Of a stretch of DNA of 64,000 nucleotides, positions 36,960 through 49,717 are shown piece by piece. A program made the position numbers and the translations under genes. Within the stretch, counting starts at the first letter, position 1, and each line of letters starts with the position of its first letter. The DNA is taken from contig JACVTC010000077.1 in assembly GCA_016946835.1 (NCBI GenBank), positions 247,501 to 311,500 on the forward strand, read 5' to 3'. The stretch comes from Neocallimastix lanati (nom. inval.). Lineage: Eukaryota > Neocallimastigomycota > Neocallimastigomycetes > Neocallimastigales > Neocallimastigaceae. The notes beneath the pieces were generated by a model, which was not told the DNA's origin, did not search any database, and worked only from the letters and a program-made list of their open reading frames with translations.

Positions 36960-38263
36960 ATATTTCACATTTTTTTAATTTTTATCTTCATATATAATTA
37001 TTAATAACTAATTAGTTTCCTATAGATAATAAATTCTATTAATATATTAATATATGCATGATATTAATATATATACTGTAATTGATATATTTTTATTTAT
37101 AATTTAATATTATTTAATTCAATTAATTTTAATTATTATATAAATAATTTACCAAAAAAAAAACATAAACCAATAATTAATTATTATATGAATATATATA
37201 TTAGTTTAATGTATTTCAATATATAATAATATATTATTTTAAATATTTTTTAATTAAAACTTTTCTAAAAAAAATAAAATATAAGATTAAATAAAATATA
37301 AAATAATAAAAATTTTAAACAGTATAAAAAATTTTTTTAATAATTTTAAAATAATTATGCATAAACAATTATTGATAATTATAATTTTTAATTATTTAAT
37401 AATTAAAAGAGTAATTAAAATTTGACACTCTTTAAACATTAAAAATACAAAATAATAATTATTTTTTAATCCATATTGAAATGAAATTTATATATTTTTT
37501 TATTATCCCTTTAGTTAACTAATAGCATTATTATAGTTTGTCATATTGTATATATATTATTTAAAAAAAAATGTCATAAACCTTTTTTTCTATAATATTG
37601 AACTTAATATATATAGATAGATAAATAAAATATAATAAAATAAATACATTAAATTCATTTATATACATATGTATATTAAGATTAAACCAATATCTATTTT
37701 AAAAAGCATTTAATCATATTAAAATATTATATTGATATATTATAATTGCTAAATATAAATAATATTATTAAAAATATAATAATATAATATATGAACATGC
37801 AAAGATAATTTCGTGCCATAATCAAAAGTTATTTATTTTTCACAAAGATTTATTACCAAAAAATTATTATATTTAATTTTATTTTAAAAAATTATTTTCC
37901 ACCAATGAAATATTAAAAAACTTGACCGCATAATCTAATCTTTAATAAAAAATTATTTAAATTAAAAAAATATATTTTTAAAAAAATATTTTGTTATAGT
38001 AAAAAGAAATATCCAGACTATATAATATAATTGAAGGTATCAAAAAAGAAAAAATCACTAATTTATATATTTTAAATACATATATTATTAAATACATATA
38101 TTACATATTATAAAGAGTTTTAAAATCATATAGTATTCAATTTTTTGTTAAAATATGTATTATAATCCTATTAAAAAGATTTTAATCCTATCAAAAAGGA
38201 GAAATAATTATAATAATTAAAGTTACTTTTTTATATATAAAAATAATTATACTTCAAAGAGTT

Positions 38264-38298
<35 letters not shown>

Positions 38299-38811
38299 TT
38301 ATAACTATATAATATTTATGATAGTGAAAATAAAAATAAATTTATTTATATTTATTATTTTATTAATATGGAACATTTATACAATTTTTTTAAAGAAAAA
38401 TAAAAAAATTTTTTTTTTGTATATAGTTTTAAATATAAACTATTTATTTACTAACATATTGAAATAGTTTATACATAGAAATAAAAATTTAAAAATTATT
38501 TTTAAAAATTTTGTAAAAAAATAAAGAATTAAAAAAAAATATATAATTTATTAATATTTATGAATTTTTTTTTTTTAGAAAAATTTATATTTTCATAATC
38601 TTTCAATAATTTAGTTTATTACAATAAAATAAATAAAATAATAAATTCAAGATGAAATTAAAGTGTATTATTAATTAAAAGTAATTATGTTAATGTTTAA
38701 TTATTAATAACTTTATATATATATATATTTTAATTCTTTTAAGGTTAGTAAATATATAATTGCATTTTAATGACAATAAAAAGCTTGGCCTTTATATATA
38801 TATAAGTTTAA

Positions 38812-38865
<54 letters not shown>

Positions 38866-39106
38866 TATTTATTTATTTTATTGGTCAAACTATCAATAAT
38901 ATTAAAACATCTCAAAAGAAAAAAAGAATTTGAAGACTTTAAATAATTTATATTATTAAATATGTGAATTGTTGTACAGAGACAGAGCTTCATTAAAATT
39001 TCATAGTAATGACAGAAAAATATGTAAATCAGAAATTAATAACTAAAAAATTAATATAAAGGTTTATAAAGAAATAATTTTAATAAAAGAAATTTCAGTA
39101 TATATA
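35826..39106. other. Gene-less AT-rich stretch
   Basis: Mostly A/T, with a 31-bp direct duplication near 36127-36190 (ATAGTAAGAATAAAAGATTT), a TTTA microsatellite, and T runs (38262-38283, 38817-38862). A small GC-richer patch at 36727-36788 could be a lone exon on the minus strand (QGLRKDIQQKIIATIRKL then stop, preceded by AG), but no partner exon is visible. Confidence 0.5.
36861..36956. repeat. TTTA microsatellite
   Basis: About 24 uninterrupted TTTA units. The open frame across it is not a gene. Confidence 0.9.
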
Positions 39107-39470
39107 TGTTAGAATTAGCTCAATCAAATATATATTTTATATATTTATATATTTTTATTTAAGAAGAATCCATTATTCAAATATTTATTATTACATAATC
39201 ATAATTATTATATAATTTAACATTCCTTCTATATTATGACTTTATTTATTTTACATTTTTTATCTTGTTACTAGCTCAATAAAATTAAACAAATATTTGA
39301 ATTTTTTTTAATTATATATATATACTATTTAATTTAATGGCTAAATATAAAATTATTAAATATTTCAATATTTTTACCAGTAATTGGTTTTGTTAAAGGA
39401 TCAGCTAACATACTTTCAGTTCTAACATATTGTAATAAATCTTAATGTTAATTAAGATTGTTTTTTAAAT
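39107..39470 (-). mobile_element. Copia 3' end remnant (third copia copy)
   Basis: On the minus strand, a copia RNase H C-terminus (YVRTESMLADPLTKPITGKN, about 39370-39430) is followed by a purine-rich AGAAGGAA and an LTR remnant at 39107-39222 with TGTTAAATT...ATTCTAACA ends. Everything upstream of RNase H is lost. The LTR differs from copies A and B, so this is a separate family. Confidence 0.65.
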
Positions 39471-40114
39471 TTTCTACACGAAAGGTTCTTGAAACAAAAG
39501 TAATTCAAAATATGTTTTATTAAAACAAGTTTTTTTTTATTAATAAAAATATAATTTATTATATTATTAATTAATTATTGAATTATTTTAAATTACTTTA
39601 AAATTAATTAATAAAAGCACAAGAAAAAACATTTTATTATGAAATTTTACACCTATTTATAGTTTTTAAGAAAAAATAATTATTTTAAGTTATCAATTAT
39701 TATTAGTAATTATTAGAAATTAAAGTAAATTAAAGAAAATTAAAGAAAACAAGTTTTCTTTCTAGAAAATGAATCTTTGATAAAAATGATATATATTATT
39801 GATAAAATAGATTTTTCTAGTTTTATCAGTTCAATTTTTTTTAACCGATAAACACTAGTAATTTCTTTAATATTCTAGTTATAATAAATAAAAATTATTA
39901 CAATTTGGAAAGAGTATGAGACGAAACCTAAGGGTTCAGCCTGATGGTTCTGGTAACTTACCATTAGACCATGGCTACTAATTTGCTAGTTGTGAGTTTC
40001 GTTACATGGTCCTCCTCTAGGATTCGGATACCAGACAAATCTCAAAACTAGGATAAACTATACTAAGAAAAATTTATTTAATTATTTTAATATATAAATT
40101 ATTTTAATAATTAT
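39471..40114. other. Gene-less stretch with an unidentified GC-richer island
   Basis: A/T-rich except for 39898-40062, which is markedly less AT-rich (for example GGTTCAGCCTGATGGTTCTG) and holds inverted elements ACGAAAC/GTTTCGT. No frame, no TSD and no complete tRNA fold could be found. Confidence 0.4.
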
Positions 40115-40619
40115 TTGGTGTAAAATTTCAATACATGATAATCATAAAAATGCATTGTTAATAATAAAGTTACATGAAATATAATAATAAAATGTTGATA
40201 AACTAACCAATAGAATAGAGTTAAGAAAAATAATGAAGTATAAAATGAAGAAAATAAATGATAAACTAAGAAAAAAAGTTAGAGAGCTAACTAAAAAGTT
40301 AATATTAAGGAGAGAAAACTTAATATTATTATAGTTATAGTTATAAAACAAATAATTAGTTATTCAGAGGAATTAACTAATATAAAATTTAATAGAATTA
40401 ATATGTAATAATATAACTAAAATAATAAAAATAAATTGATTAATATTTAAAAATAAAATAAAATAATAAAATTAAAATACGACAAAAGAATTATTATCAT
40501 TGTTTACTATATATTTTATTAGTGTGTGTTTATTATTATATTCTTCTGTTAGAATATATTATTTTATAATTAAGCAACTTGCTCAACCGAACACTGACAC
40601 TTTTAATAATATCGTATCA
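40115..40619 (+). repeat. Degenerate gypsy LTR, 3' part, hosting a family D insertion
   Basis: The terminal 130 bp (...AGAATATATTA...ATATCGTATCA) resemble the 3' ends of the LTRs at 47704-48153 and 60172-60578. Its left boundary is uncertain. Sequence resuming at 41951 after the D insertion resembles the leader next to the primer-binding site in those elements. Confidence 0.45.
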
Positions 40620-40625
40620 ATTTGT

Positions 40626-41945
40626 TGTAAGAATCTATAATTATTTGCTAACAAATAATTATATTTTCTTAGTTGTTAAAGTTTTAAGTGATAATTTGGT
40701 CTTAACGATTAGGTCAAGATGCCAAATTATAGTAATTATTTAATAATTTAATTTTATTCTTATTTAAAACATACTGTTATTAGTAAATTTTATAAATAAG
40801 TTTTTATTTAAAATATAATTTTTATTTAATCTTAATAATATTTTATTACATTATTATTTTATATAAGTATTACTATAATTTAAATTACAATAATCCTACA
40901 AATGATTAATCGAAAGATTTAAACATGTATTTATATAAAATAATTAGTTATTAAAATATTAATTATTAATATGAATATGTAATAGTATTAATATAAGATT
41001 GATATTGATAATAGAAGTAAGATAATAATATAAATATTTAATATAAATAAAATATAAGAATCTAATATAGCTAAATATTATATTTAATAATTAAAATATA
41101 ATATGTAAAGATTTTGATAATAAATTAATATAAAAATTAATTTAATATGACAATCACGTGTTTACATTATTTAATATATATTGATTTCATTATGTTAATA
41201 ATATTTAGTCAATTAGTTGGCCTAGATTATTTCCTATATATTTTAATAAAGTTAATTTAATAATAATTATTATATTATTATTTTTTAATATTGAAATTCA
41301 AATAACTGAATTATTGAAATTGAAATTGAATTGAAATTCAGTTATTATCTTAACATTAGTTAAGTTATTATAACTATAACTTTATTTAATTACATATAAT
41401 ATTTATTCATTAAATTTATTTAATTTAATTTTAAATATTCATTAATTTAACAAAATTTATTTAATTTTAAATAATATATTTATAATATATTAATTTCTCT
41501 ACTGTAACTAATGTATTCCGTATTTTATAATGTATTCTGTATTTTATTAACTATTTAATTTTATATTTTTTATATAAGGATAAATTATATGTTCGAAATA
41601 TCTTTTATTATTTTATTTTTTTATTTTCGATCATTAGATTAGATTGAAAAATCGGTTAAGATTTTTCCCAATTACTTTTAGAAGTAATCGGTTTTACTTA
41701 ATTAATGCGATGATCGATATGGATAGAATATCGATCGAAAACTTATCTAGGTTTTTCTATCTAATCTTTTCCTAGATAAGAGATTTGTTAAGATTAGAAA
41801 ACCCTTCTTATAATTAATTTTATAATAAACTCTATAGGTAAAAAATTTATCTTATTTTATTTTCTATATTCTCAACTTAATGAATTAGTCGTTAAGTTGT
41901 AGTTAATAATTCTATTTTGAGTTAGTTCTTAATAGAATTATTACA
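40626..41945 (+). repeat. Solo LTR D1 (gypsy family D)
   Basis: Begins TGTAAGAATC and ends AATTATTACA; flanked by TTTGT on both sides (40621-40625, 41946-41950), so a solo LTR. The 5' end carries a palindrome of about 42 bp (40629-40670). The 3' third holds hairpins H1 (41712-41736) and H2 (41742-41780). The TATA-proximal hairpin H3 seen in D2-D5 is missing here. Confidence 0.8.
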
Positions 41946-42505
41946 TTTGTTGTTAAGGAATGGACAAATAATGTTAATTTTATTATTTTTCATAAAAATA
42001 ACTTAACCATTAAAATTAAATTATTTATTTCCTTACTTGGAGAACTTTCTTATGTTCTATTACTGCCAAATTATTACTAATAGTTCTGTAAAAGTAAAAG
42101 TAATAAAATTATTTTTAAAATATATTATCACTACAATTAATAATAAATAGTTTAGAATTTAATAATATGTAATAATTATTTATTATAATAGAATAGATTA
42201 TGAATTTATAATTTAAATACAATTCAAACATGTAACTCTAAGATATTCTAAAGAAATGACTTGACCATTTCTAACGATAAAAAATATATATAAATAGATG
42301 AGAAAATTGTATTTTAGAAAAAATAATCTTGAAAAATATAATCTTATTCAAGAAATTAAATTATCTTTAGTTTTAATTGAATAATTTTTATTAAATAAAT
42401 AAATAAAATATTTAAAAAAAGATATATTTTAATTTTTAATTTTTTTTATTTTAGTGTTTATTTCTATATTTATTATTGATCTGTCCCGAACCTCAACATA
42501 AAAAG

Positions 42506-42522
42506 TGGTGGAGATGTCGGGG
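42506..42522 (+). promoter_or_regulatory. Primer-binding site of element F
   Basis: TGGTGGAGATGTCGGGG, seven bases after the LTR. TGG pairs with the tRNA CCA end and implies a tRNA beginning GGAGATG; I cannot name the tRNA. Confidence 0.55.
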
Positions 42523-43177
42523 ATGTTAATAATCGTAAATATAGAGTAGACGATAATAGGATAGTAATATTTCTAATAAAACAATTTTTTTTTTTAATTT
42601 TCTTTTAATATTAAAGTGATAGGTAAGCAATTACCGGTGAAGCTTTAATAAAATAAAATTTATTGGAAACATATAAGAAGGGATTTAGTACAGTTTAGAA
42701 GCATACCTAGTACTAAAATTCCAACAGTAGGTAGTTTCCGGATTAATTTATCTCAAGAATTGAAAGGTAATTCTTGAGCTCTGGTCGTTCTGTTTATTTG
42801 AAAGCAGAAGCGTCTGGTTTGATTACTAACATGACACCATAATAGGCAAGCTGTGGTAATTCAAGCACTACATACCTACTTTTTAGTACTGGATATGGAA
42901 AATTCCAGGAAATGCTCTTTTTATATGTATATTATTCCATAAAATTTTTTTTTGTCCTAATAAATCATATTTTATTTTTTTTAATTGTTTACAAATAATA
43001 TTTTTATTTTTAAATTTTATTTGAGTTATATCAAAGTCGTCTTATGGTCAACTCAGAAAAAGTTTCCTACCACATTGCCAATTGATAATAACAAAAGCAC
43101 ACAACAACACCATTAATTCGAAGATTCTATTACATTAAAATTTTTTTTTTGAAAGTAAAGAACAATACAATTATCAA

Positions 43178-43440
43178 GATATATTTAGGGGCAAGACAAA
43201 GCACTAGTTTATATCTATATTATTTATTATTCCGATATATTTAGGGGTTATCACTACACTAGTTTATATCTATATATTATTCTTTTCAGATATATTTAGG
43301 GGTCAGTGTAACACTAGTTTATATCTATACTGTTTATTATTCCGATATATTTAGAGATTATCACTACACTAGTTTATATCTATATATTATTCTTTTTCAG
43401 AATATATTTGGGGGTCAGTGTAACACTAGTTTATATCTTT
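43178..43440 (+). repeat. Five-copy 55-56 bp tandem repeat in the element F leader
   Basis: Units start at 43178, 43234, 43289, 43344 and 43400, each with GATATATTTAGGGG...ACACTAGTTTATATCTAT. Units alternate (TTATCACTAC versus TCAGTGTAAC), so the array grew as a 110-bp dimer. A diverged sixth unit reaches about 43480. Confidence 0.85.
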
Positions 43441-43593
43441 AATAGTATATTTGGTTGTCATTGGACTTTAGTTTATACTAGAATTATTAACTTCAAGAAA
43501 AATCTGATATTACTTCAGTCAATATTATTTATTAGTTATTTTCAAACATTCATTTTGCTCAATTCTATTCTGTTACTTTCAATATTAGTTAAA

Positions 43594-44528
43594 ATGAGTT
43601 CAGGATCTTCTCCATCAACTTCAAATCCTTCAGTTCCAATTCCAACTGTTATAAACAAAAATCACGCTATTAGCTTAGAGAACTCAAGAAAGAATTAAAA
43701 GACATAGAAAAACTAAGCAAAGAACATCTCGATATTAGATCTTGGGCTTCAGATTTAAAATTTTGGATCAGATATCAACATGTAGATGATCCAGAAACTA
43801 TTTTTACGGCATGTATCTTAACTTCAACTGGTGAACCAAGAGAAGTAATTTAAAATATGGAATATGGCGAAAACTTTAGTGATGACGATGACGATGATGA
43901 TGACAATGATGACGATGATGACGATGATAACGATAATGAAGAAGATAATCTTTATCCAAGTCTTGATGAAATTATTAATGAGTTAGAAACATTTTATGGA
44001 AAAAAAGAAGATCAAAAAGTCTTGCTTAAGGAACTTCGCTCCTTAAAAATTAAAAAGTATGAAAAAGTTAAAGATTTTAACATTCGCTATCGATCACTCT
44101 ATTTAATACTCGATAAAAAGAGGAAAAGAAGAGTTAGTGTATTGGATTATGCTGATTCTTTGAAAAATAATAAAGAAGCTTGGAAAAAGGTTTCACTCAA
44201 GGATGACATTTCTTTAAAGAAAGCATTTGCAATAGCTGAAAAAGTAGATAGATTGATGCCTACCTTTAACCAAGAAATAAACGAAAATTTTAGAACAAAT
44301 TTCAACAATTCTTATAAATCATCAAATTTTAATAACAACCAATCTAAAGGAAAAGTATTTAATGATTCAAAAATAAAGGAAAAAGATTCAACTGTTGATA
44401 ACTTAACTAAACAAATAAAAGGTTTAACTGTTAGTACCTGTTTCTTTTGTAGTGAAGAAGGTCATTTTCAAACCGAATGTCCAAAACTTAATGCTATTAT
44501 CAGGAATACTTCGAAAACAAACGTTTAA
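43594..44528 (+). pseudogene. gag of element F (two frame breaks)
   Basis: ATG 43594 starts a Ser/Pro-rich leader (MSSGSSPSTSNPSVPIP), which frameshifts near 43690. A capsid-like part follows (SKEHLDIRSWASDLKFWIRY), then a TAA at about 43851. It continues from 43857 with a poly-Asp block, a helical region (FYGKKEDQKVLLKELRSLKI) and a zinc knuckle CFFCSEEGHFQTEC (about 44438-44479). Gag coats the RNA in virus-like particles. Confidence 0.75.
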
Positions 44529-44556
44529 ATCACTAAAAGGGAGAAGAAGCACTCCC
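44524..44556 (+). promoter_or_regulatory. Gag/post-gag overlap with possible frameshift signal, element F
   Basis: TTTAAAT is followed after 8 nt by a GGGAG (44539-44543) / CTCCC (44552-44556) stem-loop. Same position and flanking bases (CACTAAA) as the signal in E2 at 62066. The knuckle frame is out of register by one base here, so this copy may be degenerate. Confidence 0.45.
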
Positions 44557-44826
44557 ATTGTCAATAAAATAGCTTCCGTTAAATATCAACAATCTTCAGC
44601 TAATGATTACTTTCATGAAGAAATAGAAGATCAAGAAAAAAGTTATGAATTATCTGAGGATGAAATCGAAGAAGAAGACATCAATGATTTAGAAAATGAT
44701 GACTTAATTCAAGATGAAAATGACTACTTGGTTGCTGCTTTTAAAAGAAAGCGTGATAACATTGGTAAAGATCATAAAGGTAATCAAGAAAAGAAAATTC
44801 ACAAAAGTCTTAGAGATAATCCTTGA
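44529..44826 (+). pseudogene. Short acidic post-gag ORF of element F
   Basis: The frame from the overlap onward reads KGRRSTPIVNKIASVKYQQS, then a Glu/Asp-rich run. It aligns with the start of the E2 pol frame (NGRRITSIKQ) but is cut off before any protease motif. Confidence 0.5.
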
Positions 44827-45329
44827 CTAATTGTTACTCCAGCTTTGCGAAAGAAGAAAGAAAATGAATTGAAAGCTAATCCAACTCCAAAACAAACATC
44901 AAGTCAGATACATCCTTCGATAATGTGAAAGTAATAAAATTATTTTTAAAATATATTATCACTACAATTAATAATAAATAGTTTAGAATTTAATAATATG
45001 TAATAATTATTTATTATAATAGAATAGATTATGAATTTATGATTTAAATACAATTCAAACATGTAACTCTAAGATATTCTAAAGAAATGGCTTGACCATT
45101 TCTAACGATAAAAAATATATATAAATAGATGAGAAAATTGTATTTTAGAAAAAATAGTCTTGAAAAATATAATCTTATTCGAGAAATTAAATTATCTTTA
45201 GTTTTAATTGAATAATTTTTATTAAATAAATAAATAAAATATTTAAAAAAAGATATATTTTAATTTTTAATTTTTTTTATTTTAGTGTTTATTTCTATAT
45301 TTATTATTGATCTGTCCCGAACCTCAACA

Positions 45330-46103
45330 TTGTGATACAGATTGGAATTCTTTAACATAAAATTATTATAAAAGCTTGAATAATATCTAACCTATTCAGC
45401 AACAAATTTATAAATTAAAATTTGAAATTAAAATCATAAAAAAAAAAATTATTTTAATTAAATTCTAAAACTCGAAATTATACTTTAATTCTATTTTAAT
45501 TTTTAAAATAATAAAATACTAATGTTAATTAATTTCTCTTTTTAATTAAAAGTAAATAGTTTGTAAACAATTTTCTCTTTTTTTTTTATTATTTTGAATT
45601 CTTTGTTTATAATAATTCTTGTATTAATTGTTTATTTGTTTATTTTATTGTTTATTTTTATAAATATAATTATTCTTAATTGTTTTATTATTAAAAATTG
45701 TAAATACTTTAAATTATTGTAAAAATATAAATACTTGTAAATAGTTTATAAAATTAATTTCTCGTTGTTATTAGAAACGTAATAAAAAAATAATAACCCA
45801 AATATTATATTAATAAATAATAATAAAAATTAATAAATAATAATAAAAATTAATAAATAATAATAAAAATTAATAAATAATAATAAAAATTAATAAATAA
45901 TAATAAAAATTAATACTAAAGAAATGTATAATTTTGAAAAATTAATAACAATTCAGTGTTAAGCTAGAATAATAGTAACTTAATTATTAATAATAATAAA
46001 ACAAGTTCATTTATATTAAATTTTATATTAAATCAAACTTGATACATCCATTATCACTTTTGAAGTAATAACTTCAAATTAAGATAATAGAATCGTTTGT
46101 CAT
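45330..46103. other. Gene-less AT-rich stretch
   Basis: Starts with a possible LTR terminus (TGATACAG at 45333) and is otherwise A/T-rich. It contains the tandem repeat at 45811-45912. Confidence 0.4.
45811..45912. repeat. Five-copy 20-bp tandem repeat
   Basis: Perfect copies of TAATAAATAATAATAAAAAT. Confidence 0.9.
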
Positions 46104-46108
46104 TTGTG

Positions 46109-46881
46109 TGTAAGAAAATATAATTATTTTCAACAAAATAATTATATTTTCTTAGTTAAGTTATAATTAATATAACTTTTATTTAACTCATATTTCATTT
46201 ATACACTTAATTATAATTAATAATTTATTTAATTACATATTAAAAATTTATTTAGTTTAATATTAAAATTTTATTTAATTAAATAATTTTTATACATTTA
46301 AAATAATATTAAATTTATTTAATTATTCACTTAATTATTAAATTTATTAGTTTTAGTTTTCTCTTACTTATTAAATCATAAACTAAAACACTATTCTGTA
46401 TTTTATCATGTATTCTGTATTCTATCATATATTCTGTATTCTATCATGTATTCTGTATTCTATCATGTATTCTGTATTTTATTAATCATGTATTTTTATT
46501 ATTAATGTATTGTTTTATATTTTTATGTAAAGTTCTATAAAATAGGACTAAATAGATTAAATTTTAAATTTTATGATCGAAATAATTTTCATTATTTTAT
46601 TCTTTTATTTTCGATCATTATATTAGATTAAGTAATCGGTTAATTAAGGTTTTTCCAATTATTTCTTAAAAGTAATCGGTTTTACTTAATTAACGCGATG
46701 ATCGATATGGATAGAATATAGATCAAAAACTTATCTAGGTTTTTCTTCTAGTCTTTTCCTAGATAAGAGATTCATTAAGATTAGAACCCCTTTTGATTTT
46801 AACCTTATTTTGACAAAAAAGTATAAATAAGGCTCTTGAGTTCTCTTTGAGAAATCAAGAGTTATTATTATAACAATTATA

Positions 46882-46922
<41 letters not shown>

Positions 46923-47164
46923 GTTTTAACATTTAAAGTTTCTAATAATTAATAAAACAAATTATTTTAATAAAACAAATTTTATAATTAAAACTTTTCT
47001 TTATCAATTTTAGTGTTTCGTCTGTTATAATTCGTTATAATAAACTCAATAATTAGAAAGAACCATAGGTAAGTATGATTCTTTTCTAAACCTTTAATAT
47101 TAGCAGTTAGAGCTAATATTAATGATTAATAATTTAATTATAATTTTTTAATTAAATTATTACA
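46109..47164 (+). repeat. LTR D2 (gypsy family D)
   Basis: TGTAAGAAAA...AAATTATTACA with TTGTG at both flanks (46104-46108, 47165-47169), read here as a solo LTR. Carries the 5' palindrome (46112-46153), a 19-bp minisatellite TATTCTGTATTCTATCATG (about 46390-46490), hairpins H1 (46700-46724) and H2 (46730-46767), a TATAAATA at 46822 and hairpin H3 (46833-46861). TGGTACAA follows three bases after the end, so it could alternatively be a 5' LTR with a primer-binding site. Confidence 0.7.
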
Positions 47165-47169
47165 TTGTG

Positions 47170-47699
47170 GTACAACCACAGTAGAAATATGTATTATTGT
47201 ACTATGATATAACAATAATAACAATAATTATTTACCATAAATATCTAAATATATTTATATAATTTAATACGACTTGGTTGGAAATAATTACTTATAAAAA
47301 TATAATATGTATCATACCTAATTAGAAATTATCTCTGATTGGATAATAAAATAGGATTTGAATAAAAACAATTAGAATTAAAAAGAGAGAAATAGGAATG
47401 GTGAACGAGAGAGAATTAATTAAAAATAAGAAATTTTATTTATTTTAGTTAATAAAAGAATATTAATAGTGTTGTAGGAACTAATTATAAATAACAGAGA
47501 GAGATTATTTATAATAGGGTTATAAATACATGTAATTAATAATTATAATAAAATAAATTAAATAAAATTAATAAAGACAAAGTAAAATAAAATTTACTTT
47601 AAAGAAATAATAAATAATTTATTTATCTAAAATATTATTTAGTATAAAATTCCCTGTCTTCAAAGCCCTTAACTGGTACAATTAATATCAACCGTACCA
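47170..47699. other. Gene-less stretch between D2 and element C
   Basis: Diverged gypsy LTR-like sequence (for example AGAGAGAGAATTAATT near 47408, as in family E LTRs), with no coding content. Confidence 0.4.
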
Positions 47700-48251
47700 T
47701 TTGTGATACGGTACCACCATAAATACCATAATTTGGTGAAATTTAGGTTAGTGAAATCTTATTGGTTAATAATAATTTAGTAATAATATATATAGTTAGT
47801 AAATAATAATAGTTTAAGGAATGGTTCTTTTATTAATATTAATTTAGTTTTATTAATAATTTAACCTATAAACATGTTTATTACTATAGTTTAGTGTAGT
47901 TTTATACTTAGTTTACATTAATAACATAAGAGATTTTAATAATTAATTATATTTTAACTAGTTAACGAATATTTATATTGATGATGTATTTTTTTTGATG
48001 AATAATAATAAATATTAAAGTGTGAATTTTATTATTGTATGTATTATTCTATATAATAATAGAATATATTAATTTGTCAATTATTCCCTACTGTTATCGT
48101 CCAAATAAAATAAAATAAATATTGATATTGATGTTTAATAAAATATCGTATCATAATTTTGGTGGAGAATCCGTGCGTGACAGTAACAAGATAATATGAA
48201 AATAATATTTATAGAATAATAATAATACATAATAATAAATAATAAAATAAG

Positions 48252-48288
<37 letters not shown>

Positions 48289-48377
48289 AATAATAATAAA
48301 AATAAAAATAAAAATATTGTATAATTAATAATAATAAACAAAAAAAAATATATATATAATATAAATAAATAATAAAA

Positions 48378-48602
48378 ATGGATATCTATAAGTTGTTAAG
48401 AAATTTACCATTATTGAAAAATTATGGTAAAGATGTTGACTTATGGATACATGAATTCGAAGAGGTTATGGATCTTTGGGATATCCAAAATCCTAAAAGA
48501 AGACTTATTTTTATGAGAGAATGTGTAGATTGTTCTCTTAAAGAAGTTATAAAATGTATAGAAAAAAATAGTGAGAATGAACTCTATCCATCAACTCATT
48601 AT
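48378..48602 (+). pseudogene. gag N-terminus of element C
   Basis: DIYKLLRNLPLLKNYGKDVD, LWIHEFEEVMDLWDI, PKRRLIFMRECVD. It aligns with the gag N-terminus of E2 (LPMISNYGKDVDS, EPRRVFVWVKAATEEDL) and then stops at 48603. The middle of gag is missing. Confidence 0.65.
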
Positions 48603-48872
48603 TAAAGAAGAAATTGAGAAATATCTGGGAATTACTCAAAACAATAAAATTTGGGAGTTAAAAAAAGTAAAAATTAAAGCAAATGAATCAATATATATAT
48701 TTAATATTAATTATATATAAAATATAAAAATATTGACAAAGAAACGAGAAAATTAATTGGTAAAAATAATTATTATTATTATAATAATAGAAACTATTCT
48801 AGTAATGTTGGTAATTGGAATAACAAACAAAACGATATTAATATAAATAAACAGAATATTTTAAATAATTAC

Positions 48873-49532
48873 ATGAGTAATAATAATAATAATAATTATC
48901 AAAATAATAAGTTAAACATTCAAAAGTTTGAATTTAATAATAATTATGACAACAATAAAAATTTTTATTGGACTAAAAATAATAATATCAAAAATAGAAA
49001 TTGGTATAATAATCTTGGTAATAATAATAAGAATAATTATTGTAATAATAATAATTATAATTATGGAATAAATACTAATAATAGCAATGATAGTAATAAT
49101 AATAATTGTAGAGATGAAAATAATTATAATAATAATTATAATGAGAGAAATAACAGTTATAATAATTCTTATAAAAGTAATAATAGAAACAATGACTTTG
49201 TTTATTATGGAACTAATAATTACAATGTTTATTATGGAACTAATAATTACAATACTAATAATAACAATAATAATAATTGTAACAATAAAAATAATATAAT
49301 TAATTGTGAAAAGAATTCAGAAAACAGAATTGGTAATTTCAATTATAATATTAATAAACCTGGAGTTGAGAAAAATGTGACTTACGCTTCTAATGAAAAT
49401 GGTGATAGAAATAAAAATTTTGAAAAGGGATATAATAATTCAATATTTAATAACAATAATAATAATAATAATGTCAATAATAATAATTTTATATGTAACG
49501 CTGTAGATTTAAAGAAAATGGAATTAAAATGA
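48873..49532 (+). CDS. Asn-rich ORF of element C
   Basis: 219 residues, about half Asn, with Tyr/Lys/Arg interspersed and short repeats such as VYYGTNNYN (twice). It occupies the place of the gag C-terminal nucleic-acid-binding region but lacks a zinc knuckle. Whether it is translated is unknown. Confidence 0.4.
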   Translation: MSNNNNNNYQNNKLNIQKFEFNNNYDNNKNFYWTKNNNIKNRNWYNNLGNNNKNNYCNNNNYNYGINTNNSNDSNNNNCRDENNYNNNYNERNNSYNNSYKSNNRNNDFVYYGTNNYNVYYGTNNYNTNNNNNNNCNNKNNIINCEKNSENRIGNFNYNINKPGVEKNVTYASNENGDRNKNFEKGYNNSIFNNNNNNNNVNNNNFICNAVDLKKMELK

Positions 49533-49698
49533 AAAATAATACAAAAAAAAATATTAATTAATTAATTAATTTGAAATATATTTATTTTTATTATATATAG
49601 TTTGAAAATTTATTATTATAAAAATTTATTATATATAATATAAAAAAAAAAAAAATTATAAAAAAAAATTTATTTGATGAAAGTAACTAAATTTTGGT

Positions 49699-49717
49699 GA
49701 CTTCAAGGGACGAAGTC
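49699..49717 (+). promoter_or_regulatory. Conserved stem-loop before the 3' LTR, element C
   Basis: GACTTCAAGGGACGAAGTC: 6-bp stem GACTTC/GAAGTC with loop AAGGGAC. The same stem-loop occurs at 53199-53217 (-) and 55830-55848 (-). Confidence 0.65.

Larger units (their letters stand above)
42087..45329 (+). mobile_element. Ty3/gypsy-type element F, gag-only, non-autonomous
   Basis: Two LTRs (42087-42498 and 44924-45329) differ at only a handful of positions plus a 6-bp repeat unit. The interior has a primer-binding site, an unusual long leader with tandem repeats, gag with a zinc knuckle, and a short acidic post-gag ORF, then goes straight to the 3' LTR. There is no protease, RT or integrase. 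The flanks (AGTTC and TTGTG) do not form a TSD, so one end may be rearranged. Confidence 0.8.

Noticed and set aside
36785-36997. 70-aa frame of repeated LFIY
   Set aside because: Translation of a TTTA microsatellite.
39945-40040. tRNA gene in the GC-richer island
   Set aside because: Short B-box-like stretches exist, but no cloverleaf with acceptor, anticodon and T arms could be drawn. I found no tRNA or rRNA gene anywhere in the window.
43178-43440. CRISPR-like array
   Set aside because: Units are contiguous 55-56 bp tandem repeats without unique spacers, in a eukaryotic retroelement leader.
47165-47180. TGGTACAACCAC as primer site of a full-length D element
   Set aside because: The preceding TTGTG matches the left flank as a TSD and no D interior follows; kept only as an alternative reading.
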